From an uncultured Bacteroidales bacterium (GTDB lineage: Bacteria > Bacteroidota > Bacteroidia > Bacteroidales > F082), in the NCBI GenBank assembly GCA_947304185.1, contig CAMZAM010000001.1:62001-126000 (forward strand): 64,000 nucleotides of DNA, written 5' to 3'. Under the pieces are notes generated by a model, which did not search any database, was not told the origin of the DNA, and saw only the letters and a list, made by a program, of their open reading frames with translations. Both the position numbers and the translations under genes were made by a program. How positions within the stretch are numbered: position 1 is the first letter of the stretch; each line of letters begins with the position of its first letter. Below are positions 7,220-16,065 of this stretch, piece after piece.

Positions 7220-7957
7220 TTATGATATATTTAGATTTAACAATTCTATTGCACGTTTGTTCGACTCTTTCATCTGATTCCACATTATTGAGTCCATCTT
7301 TGAGGGCAATGCATTGATCGAATGACAAAAATCCAAAAAACTCTTCTCTATTTTATAGTAGTCCTTCTGCATATTCCACAACGGATTAACGAAACCGGCC
7401 AACCTGCCAGCCCGATATATATGAATATCCACTATTGCCACATCCTCACAATTGCCATAGTTTCTGGCAATCCATGATGCAGTTTTAGGTCCAATTCCTT
7501 TTACCGAAAGCAGTCTGTTTCTCAACTCACTGCCGCAAAGGTGTTCAAGGTCTTCAATGTCATCTCTATGTAGAAAATTAAAAATATACTTTGATTTCTG
7601 ATGAGGAAAGCGATAATGAACTTCATTGCCATCCAACATAAAAGGAGTGCTTATTGCATTTTCAATTTCCGATAACGTTGCCTTTGAACTTATCAGTCTG
7701 AGATTTTTTATTCTGTGAAATGCCAAAAGCCCCAGTTCTGCTTTCAATCCGTATCCTCCGAGCAAACAGGCGACCACTTCTTCCTTAAGATTTGCCCATA
7801 TCTGAAAACTACTAAAAGAAGAGTCGACCAAATGATATTGCACCTCCCAGTACGATTTGGTAAATCGTTTCCCAGCTTCTTGCCAATTAATACCTGGAAG
7901 AGTATTGGACAATTTTATGATCTTTTCTCTTTCGTCTATACAAAATGCTGTATTCAT
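7220..7957 (-). CDS. OGG-type DNA glycosylase (HhH-GPD), first gene of the cluster
   Basis: A 245-residue helix-hairpin-helix GPD protein of the 8-oxoguanine glycosylase/lyase group. The hairpin LLSVKGIGPKTASW holds the catalytic lysine (K158) and AIVDIHIYR holds the conserved aspartate (D177). The length is shorter than eukaryotic OGG1, as in archaeal Ogg and in the OGG-like proteins that accompany type IV CBASS. Family enzymes excise oxidised guanine from DNA and nick the backbone. Standing first in a run with a base-exchange enzyme and a QueC-like protein, it may instead act on a modified guanine. No clear TAnnTTTG box is seen in the 125 bases upstream, so it may be read through from the capsule operon. 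Confidence 0.85.
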   Translation of the reverse strand: MNTAFCIDEREKIIKLSNTLPGINWQEAGKRFTKSYWEVQYHLVDSSFSSFQIWANLKEEVVACLLGGYGLKAELGLLAFHRIKNLRLISSKATLSEIENAISTPFMLDGNEVHYRFPHQKSKYIFNFLHRDDIEDLEHLCGSELRNRLLSVKGIGPKTASWIARNYGNCEDVAIVDIHIYRAGRLAGFVNPLWNMQKDYYKIEKSFLDFCHSINALPSKMDSIMWNQMKESNKRAIELLNLNIS

Positions 7958-8082
7958 ATTATTTGATCCCCGCCTACCGGATTATTTCTGAAAACATGGT
8001 TTTATTATTATGTTTAACTCCTCATACTTCCCATCATTGCATCATATGATTGTGGAGACGTTTTCCAAAAACCACCCAACGT

Positions 8083-8736
8083 TTATAACTCCTCCCCAGC
8101 ATACTCCATCTTCTTACCCAGCACCGTACAGAAAATAATCTGAATATCTTTGACAAACGAATAATTTCGGTAATAATAACAATTTATTCTAACCTTATCA
8201 GGATATATCACCGTGTCGTTATACTCCACCGCTATGTCTTGCACGTCGCGAGTATCGCCCTCCTTCTGCTTTTGGAAAACGTATTCGGCAATCATCTCGT
8301 CTTCCAGACGATACTTTAATGTAGCGGGTCCAGTAATGCCTGGACGAAGCTTTAACACGTCTCTATCGTCACCCTCCAGCTTGTCGGCGTAGCCAGGCAC
8401 ATCGGGACGTGGGCCCACAAAACTCATATTACCAATTAAAACATCCCACAACTCAGGCAACTCATCCAACTTGTAATGGCGGAGCTTGGCACCCAAGGGG
8501 GTGATGCGGCTATCGCCTGCCACCGACACCGAGCTGCCACTATGTTTGATTGTCATGGAACGAAATTTGTGACATTTAAACAATTTGCCACCTTTGCCCA
8601 CGCGTTTTTGCACAAAAAATGCTGGACCGCCCGGCATTTTAATTTTGACAAGAATAGCAACAATCACAAGAACCGGCCAAAGAATCAGCAACCCAATAAA
8701 TGATACAATTCTATCAAACAACCATTTCAACAACAT
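8083..8736 (-). CDS. Initiating sugar-phosphate transferase (WcaJ/PglC-like, short form)
   Basis: A 217-residue polyprenyl-phosphate sugar-phosphate transferase. It has an N-terminal hydrophobic reentrant helix (residues 8-33), the basic KFRSM motif, and MSFVGPRPDVPGYADKL with the family's PRP core. It lacks the four-helix N-terminal part of WbaP/WcaJ, as in PglC. Such enzymes load the first sugar phosphate onto undecaprenyl phosphate at the inner membrane, starting a capsule or O-antigen repeat unit. It is the last gene of the large capsule operon, four bases after the acetyltransferase gene. A close relative lies at 52816-53403, where a longer initiating enzyme also exists; these two short enzymes may serve the same type of sugar. 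Confidence 0.9.
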   Translation of the reverse strand: MLLKWLFDRIVSFIGLLILWPVLVIVAILVKIKMPGGPAFFVQKRVGKGGKLFKCHKFRSMTIKHSGSSVSVAGDSRITPLGAKLRHYKLDELPELWDVLIGNMSFVGPRPDVPGYADKLEGDDRDVLKLRPGITGPATLKYRLEDEMIAEYVFQKQKEGDTRDVQDIAVEYNDTVIYPDKVRINCYYYRNYSFVKDIQIIFCTVLGKKMEYAGEEL

Positions 8737-8739
8737 ATT

Positions 8740-9327
8740 CTATTCTTGTAAAATCTCTAAGTATAATTCGTTTCCGGGCATCTCTTTCACTACCCTAACA
8801 TTACTGGCTGATATTGCCGAACGGTAAGAAGCAACATTGTCTTTTGACACCGTTTCAAACAGACGAAGTCCTATTCCAAAACCAACTTCATTCAAAACCT
8901 TATTCATCGCAGTGCCCAATCCTTTACCTCGATAATCAATATCAACCATCCTCCCACGGAATCCTTGTCCATTAAAAAAACACTTGTTAAAGCAATATCC
9001 CGCTATATTACCATTGTTCTTATCTGTGAGAACATACGCGAGAAACGATTTATTTCTCTGTAACCTTTTAATACTTTTGCTATCAAACCCATGGGGATGA
9101 AAAAAAGTATAAGCCTCATCTGGCTGGCGAGTAAAAAAATCAACCATTTTTTCCGTTTGCACATCACTCAAAGGTACAATAACACATCCTTTAGGAATAT
9201 ATGAGAAACGAAAAGACTTTACCCTTTTCCCATACCTAATGGCGAAAAACCAAGAATTCCACCATTCTATTATATTCCACAGCCAACTCAGCTTATCTCT
9301 TAAAAAATGAGCTATTGAATAAAGCAT
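8740..9327 (-). CDS. GNAT-family N-acetyltransferase
   Basis: A 195-residue protein with a GNAT core: YRGKGLGTAMNK is the acetyl-CoA pyrophosphate-binding turn, and NVASYRSAISASN is the usual C-terminal helix. An N-terminal stretch with several tryptophans (first 35 residues) may lie at the membrane surface. Its neighbour is the initiating transferase, and the pair recurs in different sequence at 52816-54388. This suggests it acetylates an amino sugar nucleotide before transfer, as PglD does by another fold. Which amino sugar is not known. Confidence 0.8.
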   Translation of the reverse strand: MLYSIAHFLRDKLSWLWNIIEWWNSWFFAIRYGKRVKSFRFSYIPKGCVIVPLSDVQTEKMVDFFTRQPDEAYTFFHPHGFDSKSIKRLQRNKSFLAYVLTDKNNGNIAGYCFNKCFFNGQGFRGRMVDIDYRGKGLGTAMNKVLNEVGFGIGLRLFETVSKDNVASYRSAISASNVRVVKEMPGNELYLEILQE

Positions 9328-9437
9328 TTCTCACTTAAAAATTGAATGTATTTATTATGGTTTTCTTCAATAATTTAATGAATTGTAGATTTAATGTATC
9401 CTCTTTAATATCACATTTAACAAAAAATATTCATCTT

Positions 9438-10637
9438 TTATCTTGATGTGTTTATAACCTTTTTAATAATCTCAACATATCTTTCCACTGCGACATCCAA
9501 AGAATATTCATCTTTTGCCAATTGGTACGCATTTTGACTCTGTTCTTTTAACAATTCAGTATTATTTAAATAATCCACAAAGTCTACAGCTGTTTTGCGA
9601 GTTACATATGGAGGGAGCACATATCCGATATTTTTCTCCTTTATCGTGTCAGCCTGCCATCCTTGATGATTAATTACTATAGGTTTCTTTGCTGCTAATG
9701 TATCAAAAAACTTATTGGCAGAATTGTCCCATAGTGCCGATAAATCAATCACAAATGAACTGCCCACCGTACAGTTATTGTACAAATATGGCAAATCATC
9801 TTTCTTTACTGGATCGAAAAAGAAAACATTAGTGTTTAGTACTCCCAACTCTTCTGCTTCTTTCATATTCTCATCCTTTTCTTTTCCTTTCCCAATTAAA
9901 TAATACCAAATAGTTGGATCAAGAGCAAGAGTTTCTTTAGCCAATTTATTTATGTAACTCAAACCATTGACATTTCCAAATGTTCCCGCATAGAGAAGGA
10001 TCTTCTTGTCAGATGGGAAAAATATGTCTACCGTTTTTTCTGATTTAGAAAACCTATTCAATTCACTAATATTTGGAATAACAACGGATTTATTGTTAGA
10101 ATAACGTTGCTTTATGTTTTTATCCATACCCGAAGACAGGGGCACTATGACTGAAGCTTTTTTATATATTCTTTTCTCAAAAGCATAAAGCAATTTTTGT
10201 ATGAACTTATTTTTAAAATATCCCATGGCAATAGGCACACCTGGCCACACATCACGGACTTCAAATACATAAGGTTTTTTTCTAAATCTCTTGGCTATCA
10301 AAGCAGGGATGCCATTTGTCAAAGGTGTCGACGACGACAACATTAAATCATAGTCTAATGAGAACTGTTTAAAAGATGATTGAATAAAAAACTTACAGAA
10401 AGCTCTTATACGCTTTAAAGAACCCATAGTATTGTCATATGGACAATTTAAACGATAAACTTTTAAGCCGTCACGCTCAATTATTGTCCATTTTTTTTCT
10501 GCGTTGCCGCTTTCGTCACTTGTCAACACAGTTACATCAATTCCCCGCTTAACAAAAGAGGAAGCGAGATCATATGGACGGGTACTACCAGTCTGATCAG
10601 GAAAATTAAAATACTGTACTATATAGAGGAGTTTCAT
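9438..10637 (-). CDS. Glycosyltransferase family 4
   Basis: A 399-residue GT-B glycosyltransferase. The N-terminus MKLLYIVQYFNFPDQTGSTR and the donor-side segments LLYAGTFGNVNGL and LAAKKPIVI fit family GT4 of the WbuB/putative colanic acid type. The start is set at ATG 10637, four bases after the preceding stop, rather than the longer frame overlapping the beta-helix gene. It presumably adds one sugar of the repeat unit on the cytoplasmic face. Donor and acceptor are not predictable from sequence. Confidence 0.88.
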   Translation of the reverse strand: MKLLYIVQYFNFPDQTGSTRPYDLASSFVKRGIDVTVLTSDESGNAEKKWTIIERDGLKVYRLNCPYDNTMGSLKRIRAFCKFFIQSSFKQFSLDYDLMLSSSTPLTNGIPALIAKRFRKKPYVFEVRDVWPGVPIAMGYFKNKFIQKLLYAFEKRIYKKASVIVPLSSGMDKNIKQRYSNNKSVVIPNISELNRFSKSEKTVDIFFPSDKKILLYAGTFGNVNGLSYINKLAKETLALDPTIWYYLIGKGKEKDENMKEAEELGVLNTNVFFFDPVKKDDLPYLYNNCTVGSSFVIDLSALWDNSANKFFDTLAAKKPIVINHQGWQADTIKEKNIGYVLPPYVTRKTAVDFVDYLNNTELLKEQSQNAYQLAKDEYSLDVAVERYVEIIKKVINTSR

Positions 10638-10641
10638 AGAC

Positions 10642-11979
10642 TTATTCTGGATAATGTGTTTCTTTATATATAACATAATCGGTTATCCTATTGTCCCTTG
10701 AATATATAGTCAAATTATCAATTTTAACACGTGGTGTGTATTTTTTTCTTAATTCCTTTCTAGGATTAAGATTCTTATAAGGTTTTCTATCATCCACAAT
10801 AGCGTATCTCTGTTTGGTTATCCACCAGACACAATCTTTGAGTACGACTTTCACTCGAACATGAGCATCATATGAACCGCCATTTAAGTATGGAGTAAAA
10901 CTATCAAAAGTACAGTGATCATACAAAATTGTTCCATAAACACCAGAAAATTGGTTATATAGGTTGCTGAACTTGCAATTGTAACAACTCACATCTTTGC
11001 CATAACAATGAATATCAAATCGATTAATGTCACAATCTTGAAGTATCGCTTGGTTTATATTATTAGTGCCAAAAATGCCCCATTCTCCATGACCATATAG
11101 CCTTACAAATTTACATTTCCATACATTATTCATCAAAATTCCATAACCAGATTTATGTGTTAATGAATAGCTGCCATCTATAAAAACGTCTTCCATCAGG
11201 ATGTTTGCGCAATTATAAAAAGCGAATGCTCTATCTGAAACCAAACTATAAGGATTGCCCTGAGTAATAGCTTTTATGTTTGAAATTATAATATCACTGC
11301 GGTATTGAAAAAAGAAGCAGGTCGTCAAGCATTGTGAGCGCTCGTCCCTTATAATCGTAAGATTTTTCAATTCTATCGGACTTCCAATATCACTATAAAC
11401 ACATAATGGTGAAGAACGTTTATTGTTATATCGAGAAATTACTTTATTAAGTGCTCTTCCGTTTTCGATATAAAGTATATCTTTTCTTACATGTCCATAG
11501 TCATGCCCAGACCTTTGGTCAACCCACAACTCATTATCAGTAATTACCAAAAGATGTTTACCGTCCTTCAATGATGGATAACTACGAAAATCTCCTCTAT
11601 CAATATCTATTTTCCTAATATTGATTGAATCGGCCTTGCTCCTTATATCATATAAGAATTGACTTTGAGAATTATTTAGAACGCGGATCACTACTCCCTG
11701 AAAATCCTGATTATTCCTTATAGGAATTGCTCGAGCATTTTTAGGTATTTCCAGGCATAAACTATCAATTCCTTCATATGAAACGCTCGCATTTTGGGAG
11801 ATGGCTTTTCTGTGAACATCATATAATATTTGATACTTCTGCTCTGGCGATAAATTCTTCTCGTTTAGATAATCCTTTAGACGTAATTCAGCAGCAATAG
11901 TTTGCCATGGGGCAAACAACATAGACAAGAATACCAGAATAAGAATTCTAAATACTAACATACTTTTAAAGCTAATCAT
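10642..11979 (-). CDS. Secreted right-handed beta-helix protein
   Basis: A 445-residue protein with a signal peptide (hydrophobic stretch LVFRILILVFLSMLFAPW, cleavage after an AxA-like site near residue 30). The body shows the repeating short-strand pattern with regularly placed Asn, Ile and Tyr residues of right-handed parallel beta-helices: for example YNCANILMEDVFIDGSYSL and NNVWKCKFVRLYGHGEWGIF are successive rungs. Proteins of this fold often bind or cleave polysaccharides. It lies inside the capsule operon, so it may be a lyase or epimerase acting on the new polymer in the periplasm or outside. I do not see a diagnostic catalytic motif. The start ATG at 11979 overlaps the pyruvyl transferase gene by eight bases. 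Confidence 0.75.
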   Translation of the reverse strand: MISFKSMLVFRILILVFLSMLFAPWQTIAAELRLKDYLNEKNLSPEQKYQILYDVHRKAISQNASVSYEGIDSLCLEIPKNARAIPIRNNQDFQGVVIRVLNNSQSQFLYDIRSKADSINIRKIDIDRGDFRSYPSLKDGKHLLVITDNELWVDQRSGHDYGHVRKDILYIENGRALNKVISRYNNKRSSPLCVYSDIGSPIELKNLTIIRDERSQCLTTCFFFQYRSDIIISNIKAITQGNPYSLVSDRAFAFYNCANILMEDVFIDGSYSLTHKSGYGILMNNVWKCKFVRLYGHGEWGIFGTNNINQAILQDCDINRFDIHCYGKDVSCYNCKFSNLYNQFSGVYGTILYDHCTFDSFTPYLNGGSYDAHVRVKVVLKDCVWWITKQRYAIVDDRKPYKNLNPRKELRKKYTPRVKIDNLTIYSRDNRITDYVIYKETHYPE

Positions 11980-13081
11980 CAAGTGATCCCGACAAATAAT
12001 CAGTTGAAATTTTTAACAATTTTTCTTTGCGTTCATTTACTTTATCATAATCGATAGGACTATTCACATCTTCAAGGGTCATTTCTGGTGTATAGATTCT
12101 ATCAGAAAGTCCTAAAGAATTTAATAGTCCGACAACTCTCTCGTCCTTACCCTGGTCTCCTGTAACAAAACACACAAATTGCTTCTCAAATATTATTGCA
12201 AGAGCCAAACAATGAAATGAGGCGGTAATTACCAACTTCGAATCGCGGATACTCTGTAAGAAGACTTCTGGAGACATAGTATATTTAACCCTTACAGTCG
12301 GGCTTACAAAATCAGTCAGTTTTACATGGCGTGTCAATTTATATATCTTACTCCCGTTTAACTTGTATCTTGTGGTTTTGAAAAAATCAGTCAGTTGATT
12401 TTCGCGATTCGTATAACAGAAAATAAAATCATCCTTAGCCGTTTTACAAATACATTTACTCCATTCTTTGAAGTCAAGAAGGAAAACGGGATCCAATACA
12501 TGTGTCGCATCTCTACCTGTAAGATCCTTTATAAGTTGACACCCCAACTTCTCCCGGCTTGACAGATGCGCAAAATCGCTCAGATATCTCTTATAATCGT
12601 CTTTCATATCTTCAGGTACTGATGAGATACCAAAACTAGAAGAATACGATACCTTTTTCTGATTGTTTTGCACAAAGGATAGCAAAAATGCAGTATCATG
12701 ACCATTGTTATGAGGATTCCACACTTGATCACTACCAACCACATACTTATCATAGCTATCAGCTATTTCATTCAACTGTCGGTGATTATAATATGATTTC
12801 TTCGTACAATGCAGTTGTTTATAAAAATGACTAAACTTTTTCTTCCGCAATTGCATAAAAGGCGCACCCAATAAAAACTTAATCGCCGCAAGCCATTGAT
12901 GTTTCTTAATGCAAAGGCGTATATGGAACCGCATATCATACGCGCTTCTACGCATGTCATTCTGATAGTCTATATACTCAGTTTCATATCCCTTACAATT
13001 AAGATAATGCTGAAGAGCATATGCTTGTAATGCCGCCCCATAGTTTGCCGCATTATGAAAAGTCAACAAAGCTATTTTCAT
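11972..13081 (-). CDS. Polysaccharide pyruvyl transferase family protein
   Basis: A 369-residue protein of the polysaccharide pyruvyl transferase family. It starts MKIALLTFHNAANYGAALQA, the family's typical opening, and contains KYVVGSDQVWNPHN and, later, ITASFHCLALAIIF, both well-known motifs of the group. CsaB and WcaK relatives transfer pyruvate ketals from phosphoenolpyruvate to sugars; some members act on other small groups. It is flanked by a glycosyltransferase and a beta-helix gene, and overlaps both slightly. A pyruvate ketal would add negative charge to the capsule. Confidence 0.9.
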   Translation of the reverse strand: MKIALLTFHNAANYGAALQAYALQHYLNCKGYETEYIDYQNDMRRSAYDMRFHIRLCIKKHQWLAAIKFLLGAPFMQLRKKKFSHFYKQLHCTKKSYYNHRQLNEIADSYDKYVVGSDQVWNPHNNGHDTAFLLSFVQNNQKKVSYSSSFGISSVPEDMKDDYKRYLSDFAHLSSREKLGCQLIKDLTGRDATHVLDPVFLLDFKEWSKCICKTAKDDFIFCYTNRENQLTDFFKTTRYKLNGSKIYKLTRHVKLTDFVSPTVRVKYTMSPEVFLQSIRDSKLVITASFHCLALAIIFEKQFVCFVTGDQGKDERVVGLLNSLGLSDRIYTPEMTLEDVNSPIDYDKVNERKEKLLKISTDYLSGSLDD

Positions 13082-14244
13082 GATAATCTCAATATTTCGT
13101 TATATATTTTCTTATATTTCTCTCCTATAGATTTCCAGTCAAAATCCTTATGTAAATCAATAGTTTGTATATTGTCGCTAATTTGCTCATAGTTCTTTAT
13201 AAGTCTCTCTATAGTATTTTGAATATCATCAACATTGCCCGCTTGTGCAGGATAACCCACGAAGCCGTCTTGAAAGAAACCATCAAAACCTTGATTTCTT
13301 GCATAAATAATAGGAAGCTTTTGGGAAAGAGCTTCTACATATACCAAACCGAAAGTCTCTGGTGAAGATACCATAACAAAGATGTCCGATTTTCTCATCT
13401 CCTTTATGATCTCATCCGGTTTCATAAACGGCTGTAGTATCACCCAATCTTTCCCCTGGGCAAGCAGCTCCGCCTGCTTAATGTACTCTTCATCTCGAGG
13501 ACGGTTGGGCAACCCCCTACCAATAGCATTAAACTCTATATTATAACCTTTTTGTCGAAGATTATCCGCTGCTTGTATCGTTTCCAACAATCCTTTCCCT
13601 TTGTAGAAAGCAGCAACGAAAATAATTCTAATTACATCCCCTATTTTATGGGTAGTGTGGTCGATATTGTCTAGATATACCTGACTTACACCGTTAGGTA
13701 TAACCACCATTTTACCTTTAACCTCATTAATATCTTTTACAGGTACTTGAGTACTTAGGAATTTTTCTTTATATTTTGGGGATATAAAAACTATCTTGCT
13801 CGCTTTTTTTAGAATACTTGTAAAATACCCGTGGCGCCAAATGAGTTTTTTATAGTAAGCATTAACGTCAGTATTTCTTACAGCAACTATATAAGGAATT
13901 CTATATTTCTTATTTAATTCGTATGCTATTGCGCCATCAAAGCAAAGAGTACTTGCATGTATAAGATCTACTGTTGATAAGTTTACTGTTTTAATAATTT
14001 CCGAAACTATCGCCCCCACCTTCATTCCGTAGAATACTTTGTGATATCCTTTTAGTTTCGTTGAATATAAAATTTTAGATTCTTCATTTTTAAAACTAAT
14101 TGGCTTGTTCCCAACACGGTCATGATTATTAGCATTCAGTGGCACAAAAACCGTTTGTACAATATCCGTGTCATCAATCGACTTATAGAGATTCGTATAA
14201 ACCTCTGTACCACCGTAGCTATTCGTAATATGAAGTATATTCAT
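13078..14244 (-). CDS. Glycosyltransferase family 4
   Basis: A 388-residue GT-B glycosyltransferase beginning MNILHITNSYGGTEVYTNLY, with the acceptor-side glycine pair expected for the family. The donor half has IRIIFVAAFYKGKGLLETI and the EALSQKLPIIYARNQGFDGF motif, in which the ExxxxxLP nucleotide-sugar-binding pattern is clear. I place the start at ATG 14244, one base past the MurB-like stop, because the first 14 residues of the longer frame overlap the other gene and do not resemble the family. The end overlaps the pyruvyl transferase start as ATGA. It builds the repeat unit on the inner face of the membrane. Confidence 0.88.
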   Translation of the reverse strand: MNILHITNSYGGTEVYTNLYKSIDDTDIVQTVFVPLNANNHDRVGNKPISFKNEESKILYSTKLKGYHKVFYGMKVGAIVSEIIKTVNLSTVDLIHASTLCFDGAIAYELNKKYRIPYIVAVRNTDVNAYYKKLIWRHGYFTSILKKASKIVFISPKYKEKFLSTQVPVKDINEVKGKMVVIPNGVSQVYLDNIDHTTHKIGDVIRIIFVAAFYKGKGLLETIQAADNLRQKGYNIEFNAIGRGLPNRPRDEEYIKQAELLAQGKDWVILQPFMKPDEIIKEMRKSDIFVMVSSPETFGLVYVEALSQKLPIIYARNQGFDGFFQDGFVGYPAQAGNVDDIQNTIERLIKNYEQISDNIQTIDLHKDFDWKSIGEKYKKIYNEILRLS

Positions 14245-14245
14245 A

Positions 14246-15091
14246 CTAATCAAAGAATTTGTATTCCACTTTATAATCTGCTCCAATAAACTTATGAGCC
14301 CTTATCATCTTGGCCACGAGTCTTTTTACGTCAGTTGCAGTAGCTCCGCCTGTGTTAATAATCCAGTCGGAAGTCTTCTTTGAAAACTTTGCGCCACCTG
14401 ATTTTGTACCAAGAAGCTGGAACAACTTAAAAATATACTTATTACCTTTAGAAAAAACAGAACCACAGTTAGGTTTGCTTGTATCTTGAATCTTTTTACA
14501 AAGATCCAAACGCTTTTTTATTAATGAATTTGTTTCTTCTAATGACTGCTTTTTTAATATTAACTTACACGAAAGAATAACACAATTCATGTTTTGATAA
14601 GGGGAAATATGATGGCCAAACTTACTCTTATCAACCCCCTCGGTTTGTACTTCATTTGTATCGCAATTCAGATAAGTTATTTCTGTTAAGTAATCAGAGA
14701 TTGACTGTCGTTGATCTCCTCCTCTACCAGCATTCATATAAACAATTCCGCCAATACTTGCAGGCAAGGAATACAAGAATTCAATTCCACCATAGCCTTT
14801 TTCTTTGGCAAATTGGATAAATTTTTGAATACGAACAGAGCAACCACAAGTAAACACCTCACCATCAAATGACATACTCTCGTCAACATTCATAAGGTTG
14901 ATGATTGGCTTCACAACATGCTCTGCAAAAATAGAATTGCTCCCCGCAGACAACAAATGGTAGTCACCATTTAACTCATTAATAAGATTTACAAGTTCAT
15001 CTACACTCTCAGGGGAATACATAATATTTCCTTCGCTCTGCAGGTGCATTGTACTATATTTCCGTAAATCAATATTTTGCTCTATTCTCAT
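14246..15091 (-). CDS. murB-like: MurB-like FAD-dependent reductase in the capsule operon
   Basis: A 281-residue protein with the MurB (UDP-N-acetylenolpyruvoylglucosamine reductase) layout. It opens with RKYSTMHLQSEGN, has GSNSIFAEHVVKP for FAD binding, GGIEFLYSLPASIGGIVYMNAG in the substrate part, and PNCGSVFSKG with the general-acid serine/cysteine region. The final segment is short. MurB is normally a single essential gene in the cell-wall cluster, so a copy here is odd. It may make a lactyl- or muramic-acid-like sugar for the capsule, or act on another enolpyruvyl sugar. It is unlikely to be the housekeeping copy, given its A+T-rich setting among glycosyltransferases. Confidence 0.8.
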   Translation of the reverse strand: MRIEQNIDLRKYSTMHLQSEGNIMYSPESVDELVNLINELNGDYHLLSAGSNSIFAEHVVKPIINLMNVDESMSFDGEVFTCGCSVRIQKFIQFAKEKGYGGIEFLYSLPASIGGIVYMNAGRGGDQRQSISDYLTEITYLNCDTNEVQTEGVDKSKFGHHISPYQNMNCVILSCKLILKKQSLEETNSLIKKRLDLCKKIQDTSKPNCGSVFSKGNKYIFKLFQLLGTKSGGAKFSKKTSDWIINTGGATATDVKRLVAKMIRAHKFIGADYKVEYKFFD

Positions 15092-15123
15092 AAAATATGA
15101 TATAATATTATAACTTCAAAAAA

Positions 15124-16062
15124 CTACTTCACTCTTGGCAACAATGTCACATCTGTAAGGTCACCTAAATGTTGATAATATGCTTCTGTAAAATAGCCAA
15201 AACCTGTGGCCATGGTTAGCTCTCCAATAATTGGCCTCCCATTAATCTCATAAAAATCAACACGCATCTGAGGTTGCCTTTCTGACAATATTGATGCAAT
15301 ATGTTTCATCAATTCCCAAGAACTCGGTCTTGGAACAGTTACATTAGGATCAAATCTGTCTTTTTTAAAGTTTTGCAAAGATTTTATAATTCGAGTCCAT
15401 TCAGAATCATATAAATCAACCGTCAACCTACTTTTGCTTCTATTGTATGCAACGTAACAACTCTCTACCTTACCATTAAAACACCATACTTTATAATCTA
15501 CAATAGAATTGGGTGAAAACAATTTTTGGTCTTCTGATTCTTCCAAGAATTCTTCAGCAAAGATTAACGGCTTAATACCGAGATAATGAGGTTGGAAACC
15601 CCTATATCCATACGGCATTTTAATTACTTTTTTTATCTTTTTCTTCAAACCCTCGATATCATATTCGTCTTTATCATTAATAATCCATACTGTTCCACAA
15701 CCGTTATTCAATTTCATTACGAATCTCTGAGGTAGTTTATCCCATTCTATATCATCAACTTTTGTCCAGACTCCATAAACTTTTGGAAGATACTCACCAA
15801 AACCTTTTTTTTCGCAATACTCCCTCATGCGATACTTATCTGCGAGCATGGTCCATGATCTGGTATCACTATGTAATTGCATCCAATAAATCTTTTCTAT
15901 CAAATCACGAGGATTGTCCAAATTGGGTTTATGATGAAAATGGGCTTTGTAATTCCTATATATTTCAATCTTGGGATTGATAGAAGTCAAAAATCGCTGA
16001 ATGTAAATAGCAAGCCACTGATAGGCCGCTGTGTTTGCGATCTTGTTTTTTAATGATGACAT
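15124..16062 (-). CDS. TupA-like ATP-grasp protein
   Basis: A 312-residue protein of the ATP-grasp family often annotated as TupA-like or glycosyltransferase. Recognisable parts are MQLHSDTRSWTMLADKYRMR near the start, RFVMKLNNGCGT for ATP binding, IVDYKVWCFNGKVES, and the closing MRVDFYEINGRPIIGELTM with the metal-binding D and E. TupA makes poly-gamma-glutamate-linked polymer in teichuronopeptide; family members in capsule loci probably attach an amino acid by amide bond to a uronic or amino sugar. The neighbouring ManNAcA pathway provides a carboxyl group for such a link. Substrate is inferred. Confidence 0.82.
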   Translation of the reverse strand: MSSLKNKIANTAAYQWLAIYIQRFLTSINPKIEIYRNYKAHFHHKPNLDNPRDLIEKIYWMQLHSDTRSWTMLADKYRMREYCEKKGFGEYLPKVYGVWTKVDDIEWDKLPQRFVMKLNNGCGTVWIINDKDEYDIEGLKKKIKKVIKMPYGYRGFQPHYLGIKPLIFAEEFLEESEDQKLFSPNSIVDYKVWCFNGKVESCYVAYNRSKSRLTVDLYDSEWTRIIKSLQNFKKDRFDPNVTVPRPSSWELMKHIASILSERQPQMRVDFYEINGRPIIGELTMATGFGYFTEAYYQHLGDLTDVTLLPRVK

Positions 16063-16065
16063 GGC

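Noticed and set aside
4407..7957. Type IV CBASS
   Set aside because: OGG-like and QueC-like genes fit, but no CD-NTase, SAVED-type receptor or TGT-like gene is seen.
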